This document shows positions 1 through 8,126 of a stretch of 64,000 bases of DNA, in pieces (within the stretch, counting starts at the first letter, position 1; each line of letters starts with the position of its first letter). The position numbers and the translations under genes were made by a program. Source of the DNA: GCA-2712985 sp964515905 (GTDB lineage: Bacteria > Pseudomonadota > Alphaproteobacteria > UBA7887); NCBI GenBank assembly GCA_964515905.1, contig CAZEWK010000033.1, forward strand, positions 1 through 64,000. The letters are read 5' to 3'. The notes under the pieces were generated by a model. That model saw only the letters and a program-made list of their open reading frames with translations, did not search any database and was not told the origin of the DNA.

Positions 1-251
1 TTTCTGGTTAGGATTATGTTTCGATCAAATTTTTGGAGCACTGCCTTTTATCAGGGCAAAGTATGCCAGTGAATAGCAGAAGTAGCGCAACTAGATAGCT
101 GCTTTCCCATATCATACTTTATTCATGCAACTGAGAATTTAGTTCTATAGCGAAGGGGTACATACGTAGCCCCAGGATATAGGGATACATTACTATGCTG
201 TTGGGTGTTTTTAATGTTGGAACCGTTTAGTTCCCAGAGTCATTGACTAAA
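1..251. other. Left-edge intergenic sequence, no gene recognised
   Basis: No open frame of useful length and no recognisable RNA. The only structure seen is a short inverted repeat at 219-234 (GGAAC, 6-nt loop, GTTCC), lying 18 nt downstream of the tRNA-Thr 3' end on the minus strand. It lacks a following T-tract on that strand, so a terminator role is doubtful. Confidence 0.4.
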
Positions 252-326
252 TGGTGCCGCCGGAGTGAATTGAACACTCGACCCCACCCTTACCAAGGGT
301 GTGCTCTACCCCTGAGCTACGGCGGC
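252..326 (-). tRNA. tRNA-Thr (anticodon GGT), CCA encoded
   Basis: Read on the minus strand this folds as a complete tRNA cloverleaf. The acceptor stem GCCGCCG (326-320) pairs with CGGCGGC (262-256), followed by A and an encoded CCA. The D-arm contains AGCTCAG..AGAGCA. The anticodon stem CACCC/GGGTG encloses the loop TTGGTAA, giving anticodon GGT, which reads threonine codons ACC/ACU. The T-arm contains the standard GTTCAATTC-type loop. It is a single-copy gene here, transcribed away from the murA region. Length 75 nt including CCA is normal. Confidence 0.96.
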
Positions 327-515
327 ACAGACTTGCGAATCTTGAATGTGAAACAACTTGCCCAAAATAAACCAAGCGGACAATGCCACACACCTGACCA
401 CGGTGCAACCAATGGCCCCTATAGCCGAATTTTGACAAATTCAGTTCATTAAATATATTAAGTAGTGGCAAAGGAATGGCCTAATTTTTTGGTACGCAAT
501 AGTGGTGATGTCACA

Positions 516-677
516 ATGGAGGGGAGACAAAAGGTGACTCAGGGAGCAAAGGAGCGCCGAAGTGAAGAAGAGTTGTTGCGTGAAAATCTATTAAAGCGTA
601 AACGCCAGCAGCGGGAGCGAAACGATAGGGTAGCTAAGAAGCAAAATAGGCAAGGTCAAGATTTTGCTGATAATTAA
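516..677 (+). CDS. Small highly charged conserved protein upstream of murA
   Basis: A 53-residue protein starting at the ATG at 516; an in-frame GTG at 465 would add 17 residues of less convincing sequence. It is dominated by Arg, Lys, Glu and Gln, with a probable single amphipathic or coiled helix (RRSEEELLRENLLKRK at about residues 16-31) and no Cys or membrane segment. Small proteins of this kind (charged, RRxEEEALRENLxRRK-like) are commonly seen beside murA in Alphaproteobacteria and carry no assigned function. The helical, basic character would suit nucleic-acid or ribosome association, but that is inference. It lies about 250 nt upstream of murA on the same strand. Confidence 0.6.
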   Translation: MEGRQKVTQGAKERRSEEELLRENLLKRKRQQRERNDRVAKKQNRQGQDFADN

Positions 678-889
678 TGTGTTGATTTTGTGGCGTTAGG
701 TTGTGGATGTCATATCAAATTTCGGTAAGTGATCATTCTTCGTATTTAACACCTCTTGATTACATCAATCCCAATAAAGAGTATATAAAAGGCATCGGAG
801 TTGGCATTGGTGATCATATTCACTTTTTGGTGCTTTCGTCGACAGTATACAGGCTATTTTTTTAACGTAGATGCTTGATTCATTTAAAG

Positions 890-924
890 AAACGATTGTC
901 GACTTTGCTGGAAAACGATTGTCG
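890..924 (+). repeat. 12-bp direct repeat just upstream of murA start
   Basis: The sequence AAACGATTGTCG occurs twice, at 890-901 and 913-924, with 23 bp start-to-start. The second copy ends four bases before the murA ATG at 929. No Shine-Dalgarno-like sequence is present in this interval, so the repeat occupies the normal ribosome-binding position. It could be an operator, a translational control site, or a recent short duplication. Confidence 0.7.
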
Positions 925-928
925 TTAG

Positions 929-2200
929 ATGGATAAACTCCAAATTCTGGGTGGAACGCCTTTGGTTGGGCAAGTGAAAATTGGAGGGGCAAAGAACGCA
1001 GCTCTTCCGCTCATGGCTGCAAGTTTACTGACCGATTCCGCTTTAACACTACATAACGTTCCTCAAGTTTCCGATATTTTAAGCATGAAGAAATTGTTGA
1101 CAGAGTTGGGGGTTGAAGTCGGGATGGATATTCCCGGCGCCTTACTATCCCTTTCTGCCAGAAACATCGTCAATAAGACAGCCCCATATGATTTGGTACG
1201 CAAAATGCGAGCGTCAATTTTGGTTTTAGGTCCTATCCTTGCTCGAACAGGGCAAGGTTGCGTGTCAATGCCGGGGGGATGCTCGATAGGGCCGAGACCA
1301 GTGGATTTCCATTTAGCGGGATTCCGTGAAATGGGTGCTAAGATTTCGTTGCATCAGGGCTATATTGAGGCGATTGCCCCCTCGGGACTTAAGGGGGCGG
1401 AGATACAACTACCTATTGTTTCAGTAGGCGCAACGGAGAATTTGATGATGGCGGCATGTTTGGCAAAAGGAACAACAATCATTTCCAACGCTGCTTGTGA
1501 GCCTGAAGTTATGGACCTTGCGCAATGCCTGATTAAAATGGGCGCTGAAATAGAGGGGATTGGAACAGGTACTTTAAAGATTGCTGGTGTTACCAGTTTA
1601 AAAGGAACTGAGCACACTGTTTTGCCTGATAGAATTGAGTCGGGGACATATGCTATAGCTGCTGCCATCACGCATGGTTGTGTCGAATTATTAGGGACCC
1701 GGATCCATTTATTTAGCGGTCTTGCAAGTAAACTAGCATCGGCGGGTGTGCTTATGTCAGCAGGGGAGAACGGAGTAAGAGTTGAGGTTCCGAGGGGAAT
1801 AAAACGACCCTTGGCGGTAGATTTTGAAACTGGTCCTTACCCGGGATTTCCAACTGATATGCAGGCTCAGATGATGGCTCTGCTAACCGTCAGTGACGGT
1901 GTATCGCGTATAACAGAAAACATTTTCGAAAATCGGTTTATGCATGTGACAGAACTGGGACGAATGGGTGCCGATATTTCGGTCAAAGGAAATACAGCTG
2001 TTGTCCGTGGTGTAGGTCGCTTGCGCGGAGCACCAGTAATGGCAACAGATTTGAGAGCGAGTGTATCCCTACTCCTAGCAGGACTCGTGGCAGATGGGGA
2101 AACCACGATTCACAGAGTTTATCACCTCGACCGGGGTTATGAACGAATAGAAGAGAAGCTGCGGAACTGCGGAGCAAAAATTGAAAGGCTGCGCCAATGA
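929..2200 (+). CDS. murA: UDP-N-acetylglucosamine 1-carboxyvinyltransferase
   Basis: Cytosolic enzyme of the first committed step of peptidoglycan synthesis: it transfers enolpyruvate from PEP to UDP-GlcNAc and is the fosfomycin target. At 423 residues it matches the family length. The N-terminal substrate motif GGAKNAALPL is at about residues 19-28. The catalytic cysteine is present as Cys118 in MPGGCSIGPRPVDFH, so this is the fosfomycin-sensitive form rather than the Asp variant. Two inside-out alpha/beta domains are implied by the repeated ANL-type sequence. Its stop overlaps the next gene by 4 nt (ATGA), placing it at the head of a murA-DUF2948-hisG-hisD operon, a standard alphaproteobacterial order. 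Confidence 0.97.
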   Translation: MDKLQILGGTPLVGQVKIGGAKNAALPLMAASLLTDSALTLHNVPQVSDILSMKKLLTELGVEVGMDIPGALLSLSARNIVNKTAPYDLVRKMRASILVLGPILARTGQGCVSMPGGCSIGPRPVDFHLAGFREMGAKISLHQGYIEAIAPSGLKGAEIQLPIVSVGATENLMMAACLAKGTTIISNAACEPEVMDLAQCLIKMGAEIEGIGTGTLKIAGVTSLKGTEHTVLPDRIESGTYAIAAAITHGCVELLGTRIHLFSGLASKLASAGVLMSAGENGVRVEVPRGIKRPLAVDFETGPYPGFPTDMQAQMMALLTVSDGVSRITENIFENRFMHVTELGRMGADISVKGNTAVVRGVGRLRGAPVMATDLRASVSLLLAGLVADGETTIHRVYHLDRGYERIEEKLRNCGAKIERLRQ

Positions 2201-2640
2201 CTAAAACTCCCATTAAGGGGATTTGTCTGAAGGCGGAAGATAAAGAGGACTTTAAGATAATTGCAGCTTGTCTGCAGGATTCTGTCATTCGTCAGAGTGA
2301 GATGACATACTTAAGTTCTGATCGTCGTTTTGTAACTGTTTTAGATCGCCTCGTTTGGGAAAATTCTGATAGAATGAGTCCTGGGAATCTACCCTCTTTG
2401 CAAGTTCAATCAGGGCTTTGTTTCGAAGGAATCACTTCAGTTAAAGTTCATGGCATCGACCAAAATCAAAAGGACAGGATCCTTGAGCTCCTAACTATTT
2501 TTTTTAATCCAGCGTCAGTGACGTTGCTCTTTACTGGAGGTGCTGCAATAAAGTTGGAAGGTGAGAATATTTTGTGTTTCCTGGAGGATGTGTCGGCTCC
2601 TCGCGCAATTAGTGCTCCGTTAAGTGATTCAGTGGAATGA
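2197..2640 (+). CDS. DUF2948 family protein
   Basis: A 147-residue soluble protein of the DUF2948 family, recognised by the opening KAEDKEDFKIIAACLQDS and the later V.GIDQ.....LELLTI segment. No catalytic motif, signal peptide or membrane segment is visible. The family is conserved in Alphaproteobacteria almost always between murA and the his genes, and its role is not established. It is translationally coupled on both sides: its start overlaps the murA stop by 4 nt and its stop overlaps the hisG start by 4 nt (ATGA in both cases). That argues for strict co-expression with these genes. Confidence 0.85.
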   Translation: MTKTPIKGICLKAEDKEDFKIIAACLQDSVIRQSEMTYLSSDRRFVTVLDRLVWENSDRMSPGNLPSLQVQSGLCFEGITSVKVHGIDQNQKDRILELLTIFFNPASVTLLFTGGAAIKLEGENILCFLEDVSAPRAISAPLSDSVE

Positions 2641-3317
2641 GTACCATGATCTTCAAAGATGACCTAATATTCGCCGTTCCTAAAGGCCGTATATTAAAAC
2701 AACTATTACCACTTATGGCTGTTGCAGGGATTGAACCCGAATCAGAATTTTTTGATGAAAAATCACGGCGGCTCACATTTAAAACAAATGTTGAGAACCT
2801 TAAGATAATCCGCGTGCGAAGTTTTGATGTGGCAACATTCGTTGCGTTTGGGGGTGCTCAAATTGGAGTGACGGGTCAAGATACACTCTTAGAATTTGAT
2901 TATCCAGAAGTGTATGCTCCGCTCGATCTTAATATTGGGGTCTGTCGACTAGTCTTGGCAGAACCCAGGGAGTTAGCGGTTAATGATGATCCGGCCCAAT
3001 GGAGCCACGTCCGGGTGGCAACAAAATACCCGGAAACAACTAAACGGCACTTTGCTCTCCGTGGTGTTCACGCTGAGTGCGTTAAGTTAAGTGGAGCGGT
3101 TGAGTTAGCACCTTCTCTGGGCCTTTGTCATAGGATTGTTGATCTAGTTGAAAGTGGAGAGACTCTGAAAGCAAATGGACTAGTGGAAGTCGAACTTCTT
3201 TCAGAAATTACCTCTCGGGTGGTTGTAAATCGAACAGCCTGGAAAACACAGAGCAGTGAACTAAATGTTTTGGTGGATAGTTTTAGACAAGTGATTAATG
3301 GTCAAAAGATTAAATAA
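2637..3317 (+). CDS. hisG: ATP phosphoribosyltransferase, short catalytic form
   Basis: Catalyses the first step of histidine synthesis, condensing ATP and PRPP. Family signatures include AVPKGRILKQLLPL at about residues 13-26, GVTGQDTLLE, and the C-terminal GAVELAP...G.CHRIVDLVESGETLKANGL block that forms the PRPP loop. At 226 residues it lacks the C-terminal regulatory ACT-like domain of the long form. It therefore belongs to the HisG-S class, which needs HisZ as a regulatory partner (family knowledge); no hisZ is in this window. The start at 2637 overlaps the upstream stop; an ATG three codons later at 2646 is an alternative. It overlaps hisD by 20 nt. Confidence 0.94.
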   Translation: MSTMIFKDDLIFAVPKGRILKQLLPLMAVAGIEPESEFFDEKSRRLTFKTNVENLKIIRVRSFDVATFVAFGGAQIGVTGQDTLLEFDYPEVYAPLDLNIGVCRLVLAEPRELAVNDDPAQWSHVRVATKYPETTKRHFALRGVHAECVKLSGAVELAPSLGLCHRIVDLVESGETLKANGLVEVELLSEITSRVVVNRTAWKTQSSELNVLVDSFRQVINGQKIK

Positions 3318-4593
3318 CCTGTCGGAGGGATTTGACGGTGAGTTCCGCTCGGCTGTAGCCGAGCGACACCGGGTAGTGGAGGATGTGGACGAGACGGTTG
3401 CCGCTATTTTGAAGAAAGTCAGGGTTACGGGTGACAAGGCACTCTTAGAATACACAGAACGTTTTGATGAAATTAAAATAGACGCAACCCAGTTACAAAT
3501 TTCGCCTGAGGAGATCAGTGTTGCACTAGATCAAGTGGATCCTGATGAAATGAAGTCACTTCAGTTTGCGGCGGAACGCATTGAGATGTTTCATAGACGA
3601 CAACTTCCGGATGATTTTTCTTATACCGATGATGTCGGCATAAAACTTGGCCTTCGATGGCGACCGATTGAAACAGCAGGGCTATACGTTCCTGGTGGCT
3701 CCGCCGCGTATCCAAGCTCGTTACTAATGAATGCGATCCCTGCTCGAATAGCAGGAGTGAAGCGCGTGGTAGTTACCGTTCCTACCCCAAAAGGCGTTAT
3801 AAATCCTTTGATTTTCGCGGCGGCTAAACTTTGTCAAGTGGACGAAATATATAGAATCGGTGGTGCTCAGGCGATTGGGGCTCTTGCATATGGAACCGAG
3901 ACAATTTCTGCTGTTGATCAGATAGTTGGCCCGGGGAACTCATATGTTGCAGCCGCCAAAAAACAAGTATTCGGTCTTGTAGGTATTGATATGATCGCGG
4001 GACCCACGGAGGTGCTAGTAGTAGCTGATAGTAAGAACGACCCGGAGTGGATTGCTGTGGATTTGTTGGCTCAAGCTGAACATGATATCGCTGCACAATC
4101 GATTTTGATTACAGATCATCCTAATTTTGCAGATAAGGTAGAGCAGGCTGTTGAGAGGCGGCTATGCCTCCTCGATCGCGAAGAAATTGCTCGGACTAGT
4201 TGGGATAATAATGGACTTATTGTAGTTGTAGATGATTTCTCAGTAGTTCCAGAATTGGTAGACAAGATCGCTCCGGAACATTTAGAACTTGCGGTCGACA
4301 ATCCGGAAGTTATGGCCGAAAATATATTACACGCTGGAGCCATTTTCCTTGGGCGTTATACACCTGAGGCAATTGGGGACTACGTTGGCGGCCCAAACCA
4401 CGTCTTGCCTACGGCCGGGAATGCCCGGTTTGCGTCAGGGTTGTCGGTGTTCGATTTTCTGAAACGGACAACTATAATGGAATGTAGTCCTAGCAGCCTT
4501 TCTATCGTCGGGGAGCATGCAATCAAATTAGCTGAAAGTGAGGGCCTTGGGGCCCATGCTAAATCCATCAGCATTCGAATAACTAACGAGTAG
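3298..4593 (+). CDS. hisD: Histidinol dehydrogenase
   Basis: Catalyses the last two steps of histidine synthesis, oxidising L-histidinol to histidine with two NAD+; it is Zn-dependent and cytosolic. The 431-residue length is typical. Visible signatures are GLYVPGG (about residue 127), the signature stretch around IGGAQAIGALAYG, VGPGN.YV..AK, IAGPTEVLVVAD, and the zinc/substrate region LLAQAEHD. Conserved histidines occur in the APEHLE and GGPNHVLPT segments. It overlaps the 3' end of hisG by 20 nt, consistent with translational coupling. In alphaproteobacteria hisD in this cluster is commonly followed by UPF0262, as here. Confidence 0.97.
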   Translation: MVKRLNNLSEGFDGEFRSAVAERHRVVEDVDETVAAILKKVRVTGDKALLEYTERFDEIKIDATQLQISPEEISVALDQVDPDEMKSLQFAAERIEMFHRRQLPDDFSYTDDVGIKLGLRWRPIETAGLYVPGGSAAYPSSLLMNAIPARIAGVKRVVVTVPTPKGVINPLIFAAAKLCQVDEIYRIGGAQAIGALAYGTETISAVDQIVGPGNSYVAAAKKQVFGLVGIDMIAGPTEVLVVADSKNDPEWIAVDLLAQAEHDIAAQSILITDHPNFADKVEQAVERRLCLLDREEIARTSWDNNGLIVVVDDFSVVPELVDKIAPEHLELAVDNPEVMAENILHAGAIFLGRYTPEAIGDYVGGPNHVLPTAGNARFASGLSVFDFLKRTTIMECSPSSLSIVGEHAIKLAESEGLGAHAKSISIRITNE

Positions 4594-4663
4594 TTAGAAA
4601 AGTATCATTAACTCATGATCAGAAATTGTACGAAGTGTTCAGCGTATAAAACTTTCTCAGGAT

Positions 4664-5134
4664 ATGAAATTTCAAATAGTTGAAGTGAAATTGGATGAAG
4701 GAAGTCTTGTTCGCTGGAACCGGGAGGTGGATAGGGAGCGAAGAGTAGCTATTTATGACCTAATTGAACAGAATTACTTTGCCCCAATTAGTAGTTTGTC
4801 TGGTCCCTACGAGCTGTACTTGGAAAGTCAAGAGAGACGTCTCGTATTTGAAATTACGTCGCTTGGTAAAGTAAAAAAAAAAGAAATATTTTTTCTTCCC
4901 CTAACAGGCTTTCGTCGGTTAATTAAAGACTATTTCACTGTCTGTGACAGTTATTACGATGCAATAAAACATTCGTCCTTGCAGCGAATAGAAGCGTTGG
5001 ACCAAGGGCGGCGTAGTTTGCATGATGAGGGATCTGAGTTACTTTTGAATAAACTAAAAGGGAAGGCTAAAGTAGATTTCAACACAGCTCGAAGGCTATT
5101 TACATTGATTTGTATTCTTCAACTTCGTAGCTAA
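4664..5134 (+). CDS. UPF0262 family protein
   Basis: A 156-residue soluble protein of the alphaproteobacterial UPF0262 family. Diagnostic segments are the opening LDEGSLVRWNREVDRERRVAIYDL, FAP, and GPYELYL...RLVFEI. There is no signal peptide, metal site or recognised enzyme motif, and the family function is unknown. It follows hisD by 70 nt and would normally be followed by a low-molecular-weight phosphatase gene and infA. Here no phosphatase is present and infA comes next after a 387-nt gap. The start codon at 4664 follows CTCAGGAT, a weak ribosome-binding match. Confidence 0.88.
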   Translation: MKFQIVEVKLDEGSLVRWNREVDRERRVAIYDLIEQNYFAPISSLSGPYELYLESQERRLVFEITSLGKVKKKEIFFLPLTGFRRLIKDYFTVCDSYYDAIKHSSLQRIEALDQGRRSLHDEGSELLLNKLKGKAKVDFNTARRLFTLICILQLRS

Positions 5135-5521
5135 ACGGATTAGTTTGTAGCCATACAATGTCGATTGTGCGCCGATCTTCCACAAACAAGAATAGTGGAT
5201 GGGTTGAGGTTCCCCGGAAGCCTCCTCCTCTGTGCGCAGAGCTGTAGTTATCGGTGGAAGTGTTCCTGGTATAACAGACGGCTAAATTATATACTCTGTT
5301 ATCTTTTATAAATCTAAAGATGGGGATAATCATCAAAGATAGACTCGAATCTCAAAATAGGTGCAAGCTGACAGGTGTATAACTAAACTACGTTTTATCG
5401 ACAGGAAACTGTTACTTCCGCCATTTGGTTTGTGTAAAGTAGTGGGTGATGGGCAAGATATAATCCCAAATTTAATTTATTTTGGTGATATAATTCTAAA
5501 AATATGAAACAGGACGAATAA
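5135..5521. other. Intergenic region before infA; no gene found
   Basis: No convincing gene on either strand. A 29-codon ATG frame at 5158 has no ribosome-binding site and matches nothing familiar. A small hairpin-capable repeat (CTCTG TGCG CAGAG) lies near 5228-5241. The last 80 nt are AT-rich with GATATAAT near 5484-5493, and so probably hold the infA promoter. In related gene orders an ArsC-like low-molecular-weight phosphatase gene sits here; no trace of its CxxxxxR motif was found. Confidence 0.5.
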
Positions 5522-5740
5522 ATGGCTAAAGAAGAAGCGTTAGAGTTTCAAGGTGAAGTTCTGGAGTTATTACCTAATGCTATGTTTAAGGTGAAGTTAG
5601 AAAATGAGCACGAAATTCTTGCCCACACTTCAGGGAGAATGAGGAAGAACCGAATTCGAGTATTGGCAGGTGATAAAGTAACAGTGGAAATGACACCTTA
5701 TGATTTAAGTAAAGGGCGTATTGTGTTTCGGCACAAGTGA
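5522..5740 (+). CDS. infA: Translation initiation factor IF-1
   Basis: A 72-residue S1-like OB-fold protein that occupies the ribosomal A site on the 30S subunit during initiation. The whole sequence is canonical, including FQGEVLELLPNAMFKVKLEN, ILAHTSGRMRKNRIRVL and DKVTVEMTPYDLSKGRI. AGGA at 5511-5514 lies 7 nt before the ATG as ribosome-binding site. It sits upstream of maf and rng on the same strand, the usual alphaproteobacterial order, with 51 nt before maf. The AT-rich region upstream suggests its own promoter. Confidence 0.98.
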   Translation: MAKEEALEFQGEVLELLPNAMFKVKLENEHEILAHTSGRMRKNRIRVLAGDKVTVEMTPYDLSKGRIVFRHK

Positions 5741-5791
5741 TTCTGATAAAGTGCGATTTATAAATCGGTTTTTCTTAAGTGCTAGAACCGT

Positions 5792-6376
5792 ATGATAAAA
5801 TTAATACTTGCCTCTTCCTCTGAGCGAAGGCTTAAACTGCTCGAACAGATCGGTGTAGTTCCCGATCTAATTGAGCCGCCCAATACCCATGAATATCATG
5901 ATCGACCCAACGAAGCGCCCCGGGAAATTGCAAGCCGTCTTGCTCGCGAAAAAACAGAATCCGTGTTTTTTCGTCATAAAGAATATATCGTTCTAGGAGC
6001 AGATACACTCGTCACTTGTGGTCGTCGAATTCTCATCAAACCAAAAAACATGGACCAAGCAAGGGAACACCTTTCCCTTTTGTCAGGCCGAAGACACCGT
6101 GTTTATACGGCATTATGTGTGATGGGTGCAGGATCTGTTACGAAGGAGCGTGTCGTAAGTACTGTCGTAAAGTTTAAAAAGTTAACAGAGAAAGAAATAG
6201 AATCTTATTTGGATGGGGAGGAGTGGAAAGGGAAATCAGGTGGTTATGCAATTCAAGGTAGGGCAGGCATGTTTGTGCGGTCCCTAAATGGTTCTTATTC
6301 CAATGTTGTGGGATTACCACTTTATGAAACCTATAGTCTCCTGGTTAGTTTTAACTACCCAGTTACTTTTAAGTAA
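5792..6376 (+). CDS. maf: Maf-family nucleoside triphosphate pyrophosphatase
   Basis: House-cleaning pyrophosphatase of the Maf/HAM1-like superfamily, which hydrolyses non-canonical or modified NTPs to NMPs. The 194-residue length is typical. N-terminal LASSSERRLKLLEQIGV (about 4-20), ADTLV (about 71-75), and GGYAIQGRAGMFV (about 150-162) are the expected blocks. The usual LGKP segment after the ADT motif reads LIKP, a minor departure. Only 10 nt separate its stop from the rng start chosen here, so the two are probably co-transcribed. Which Maf subclass (dTTP/UTP or m7GTP type) it belongs to cannot be decided by eye. Confidence 0.92.
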   Translation: MIKLILASSSERRLKLLEQIGVVPDLIEPPNTHEYHDRPNEAPREIASRLAREKTESVFFRHKEYIVLGADTLVTCGRRILIKPKNMDQAREHLSLLSGRRHRVYTALCVMGAGSVTKERVVSTVVKFKKLTEKEIESYLDGEEWKGKSGGYAIQGRAGMFVRSLNGSYSNVVGLPLYETYSLLVSFNYPVTFK

Positions 6377-6386
6377 TATAGACAGC

Positions 6387-7844
6387 ATGAAAAATATTCC
6401 ATCGGATATATTAATTAACGTCTTGCCGTGGCAAACGAGAATAGCCTTAGTAGCAGACGGAAAGTTGCGAGAAATTTCTTTAGAGACAGAAACAAAACAC
6501 TCAGCCCTAGGTAGTGTGTATCTCGGAAAAGTGACAAAGATTCTAAAATCGGCCAATGCGGCATTTGTTGATTGCGGACTTGAACGTGCGACATTCTTAT
6601 CTGGAAATGATGCAAGATCGCTAATATCGGAGGACAGAAAACAACTTAATATTTCGGAGTTGGTGCATGAAGGCGAAAAAATAATTGTCCAACTGATCAA
6701 AGAACCTATCGGACACAAAGGAGCACAAGTCCGCACAGGCATACTGCTGCCGGGGCGATTCTTGGTTTTCCGTCCAAGTGGTGTCGGAGTCAATGTCTCG
6801 CGAAAGCTAGAAAATGGGGATGAACGGAAAAGACTTAGTAATATTGTGGCAAGTGAATTGCGGCCCGACGAAGGTGTGATAATCCGTACTGGCGCCGAAG
6901 GGGAGGCGCCGGAAAGCATAATTGCGGAACTGGCTAGTTTAAAAGAGCGTTGGTCCCAAATTGTGAGTCAGTCAAAAAAAACTAAAAAGCCAGGCTGTAT
7001 AAATGAGGAATTACCACCAGTATTACGGTACCTTCGTGATCGTTTGGTTCGTTCTATTAATTCTATAGTGGTTGATGATCGGGCTATGTTTTTTAAGGTA
7101 CAGGAGTTCTGTACGCAGTATTTTCCGGAAGTAATGGATAAACTTGAATTACGCCTTTTCCCGATGAATTCGTTTGACGATTTTGAAATCGAGGAGCAAC
7201 TGGAAAACCTAGTATCCGCAGAGGTGAGTTTACCATCGGGGGGCACCATAGTGTTAGAGGAGACCCAAGCGGTGACAGTAGTTGACGTTAATACGGCTAA
7301 ATATAGGAATACGTCTAGTAGGGACAAAGCCGTTATTGAAACCAATACAGAAGCGGCAAAGGAAATTCCGGTGCAATTGCAGTTACGAAATATTGGTGGA
7401 ATCGTGGTCATAGATTTTATTAATATGAAAGACGATAATGATCGATCAAAAGTGATGACCAAGCTAAAAAAAGCAACACAGGCGGATCCGGCGCCAATAC
7501 ATGTTTCCAAGTTTTCAGAGTTTGGAACTGTAGAGCTTACTCGTAGACGTGTTGGGAATTCTCACTTACATAGTCTATATGAGCAGTGTGAGGAATGTCA
7601 GGGGCTGGGTCGTATAAAGACTGTGAACACTGTTGCTCTCGAAATTTTACGTACTTTGTGGGCGCGTGCTCAGCTAGAACCTGGCCAGGAGTTCTCGGTC
7701 CTGGCAGCTCCTGAGGTTATAGAAACTTTGAATGTTAGCCAGAGAAATGCAATCAATAAAATTGAACTAAAATCGGCCGCTTCGTTTAACCTTATAGTGA
7801 ATGATACTTTTGCCAGAGAAACTTTTGAATTGCTTAGTCTTTGA
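6387..7844 (+). CDS. rng: Ribonuclease G (RNase E/G family)
   Basis: Endoribonuclease that matures rRNA and degrades mRNA. The ATG at 6387 gives 485 residues, close to E. coli RNase G; an upstream in-frame start inside maf would only add shadow sequence. An S1 domain is near residues 38-120 (GSVYLGKVTKIL, AAFVDCG). The catalytic magnesium-binding aspartates are in VTVVDVNTAKY and VVIDFINMKDD. The zinc-link cysteines CEEC follow at about 405, with QGLGRIKT. It lacks the long C-terminal scaffold of RNase E, so it is the short G form. Order maf-rng-yacG is conserved in the class. Confidence 0.94.
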   Translation: MKNIPSDILINVLPWQTRIALVADGKLREISLETETKHSALGSVYLGKVTKILKSANAAFVDCGLERATFLSGNDARSLISEDRKQLNISELVHEGEKIIVQLIKEPIGHKGAQVRTGILLPGRFLVFRPSGVGVNVSRKLENGDERKRLSNIVASELRPDEGVIIRTGAEGEAPESIIAELASLKERWSQIVSQSKKTKKPGCINEELPPVLRYLRDRLVRSINSIVVDDRAMFFKVQEFCTQYFPEVMDKLELRLFPMNSFDDFEIEEQLENLVSAEVSLPSGGTIVLEETQAVTVVDVNTAKYRNTSSRDKAVIETNTEAAKEIPVQLQLRNIGGIVVIDFINMKDDNDRSKVMTKLKKATQADPAPIHVSKFSEFGTVELTRRRVGNSHLHSLYEQCEECQGLGRIKTVNTVALEILRTLWARAQLEPGQEFSVLAAPEVIETLNVSQRNAINKIELKSAASFNLIVNDTFARETFELLSL

Positions 7845-7858
7845 AAGGAACTTCCAAC

Positions 7859-8029
7859 ATGGTCAATGTGCAGAAAGCAAAAGGTCAGTTGTGTCCCGTA
7901 TGCAAAGAGACTAGTCACGAGAAATGGGCTCCTTTTTGCTCTTTTGCTTGCAAGGAAATTGATCTTGGGAAATGGCTTGGTGGCTCGTACTATATACCTT
8001 CACGTTCTTGGGAAAACGAAGATAGCTAA
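7859..8029 (+). CDS. yacG: DNA gyrase inhibitor / zinc-binding protein YacG
   Basis: A 56-residue treble-clef zinc protein that in E. coli binds GyrB and inhibits gyrase. The four zinc ligands are present as CPVC and CSFAC (C-x2-C ... C-x3-C), followed by the family pattern DLGKWL.GSYYIP. The ATG at 7859 is preferred because AAAGGA (7844-7849) lies about 9 nt upstream; a TTG at 7841 overlapping the rng stop is the longer alternative. It follows rng by 14 nt, so it is almost certainly co-transcribed with it. Confidence 0.93.
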   Translation: MVNVQKAKGQLCPVCKETSHEKWAPFCSFACKEIDLGKWLGGSYYIPSRSWENEDS

Positions 8030-8126
8030 ACATTGAGAAATTAGGCAAACGCAACAACATTAAATTAACTCTTATAGTTATTGATAGTAAGTATTTGTAG
8101 ATTGCACCCTGTAGAGGATTGGTAAA

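Noticed and set aside
219..234. Short inverted repeat near the tRNA-Thr gene as a terminator
   Set aside because: Only 5 bp of stem with no T-run on the minus strand; too weak to call.
6288..6386. N-terminal extension of rng inside maf
   Set aside because: The extra residues read as a shadow of maf, and the ATG at 6387 gives the normal RNase G length.
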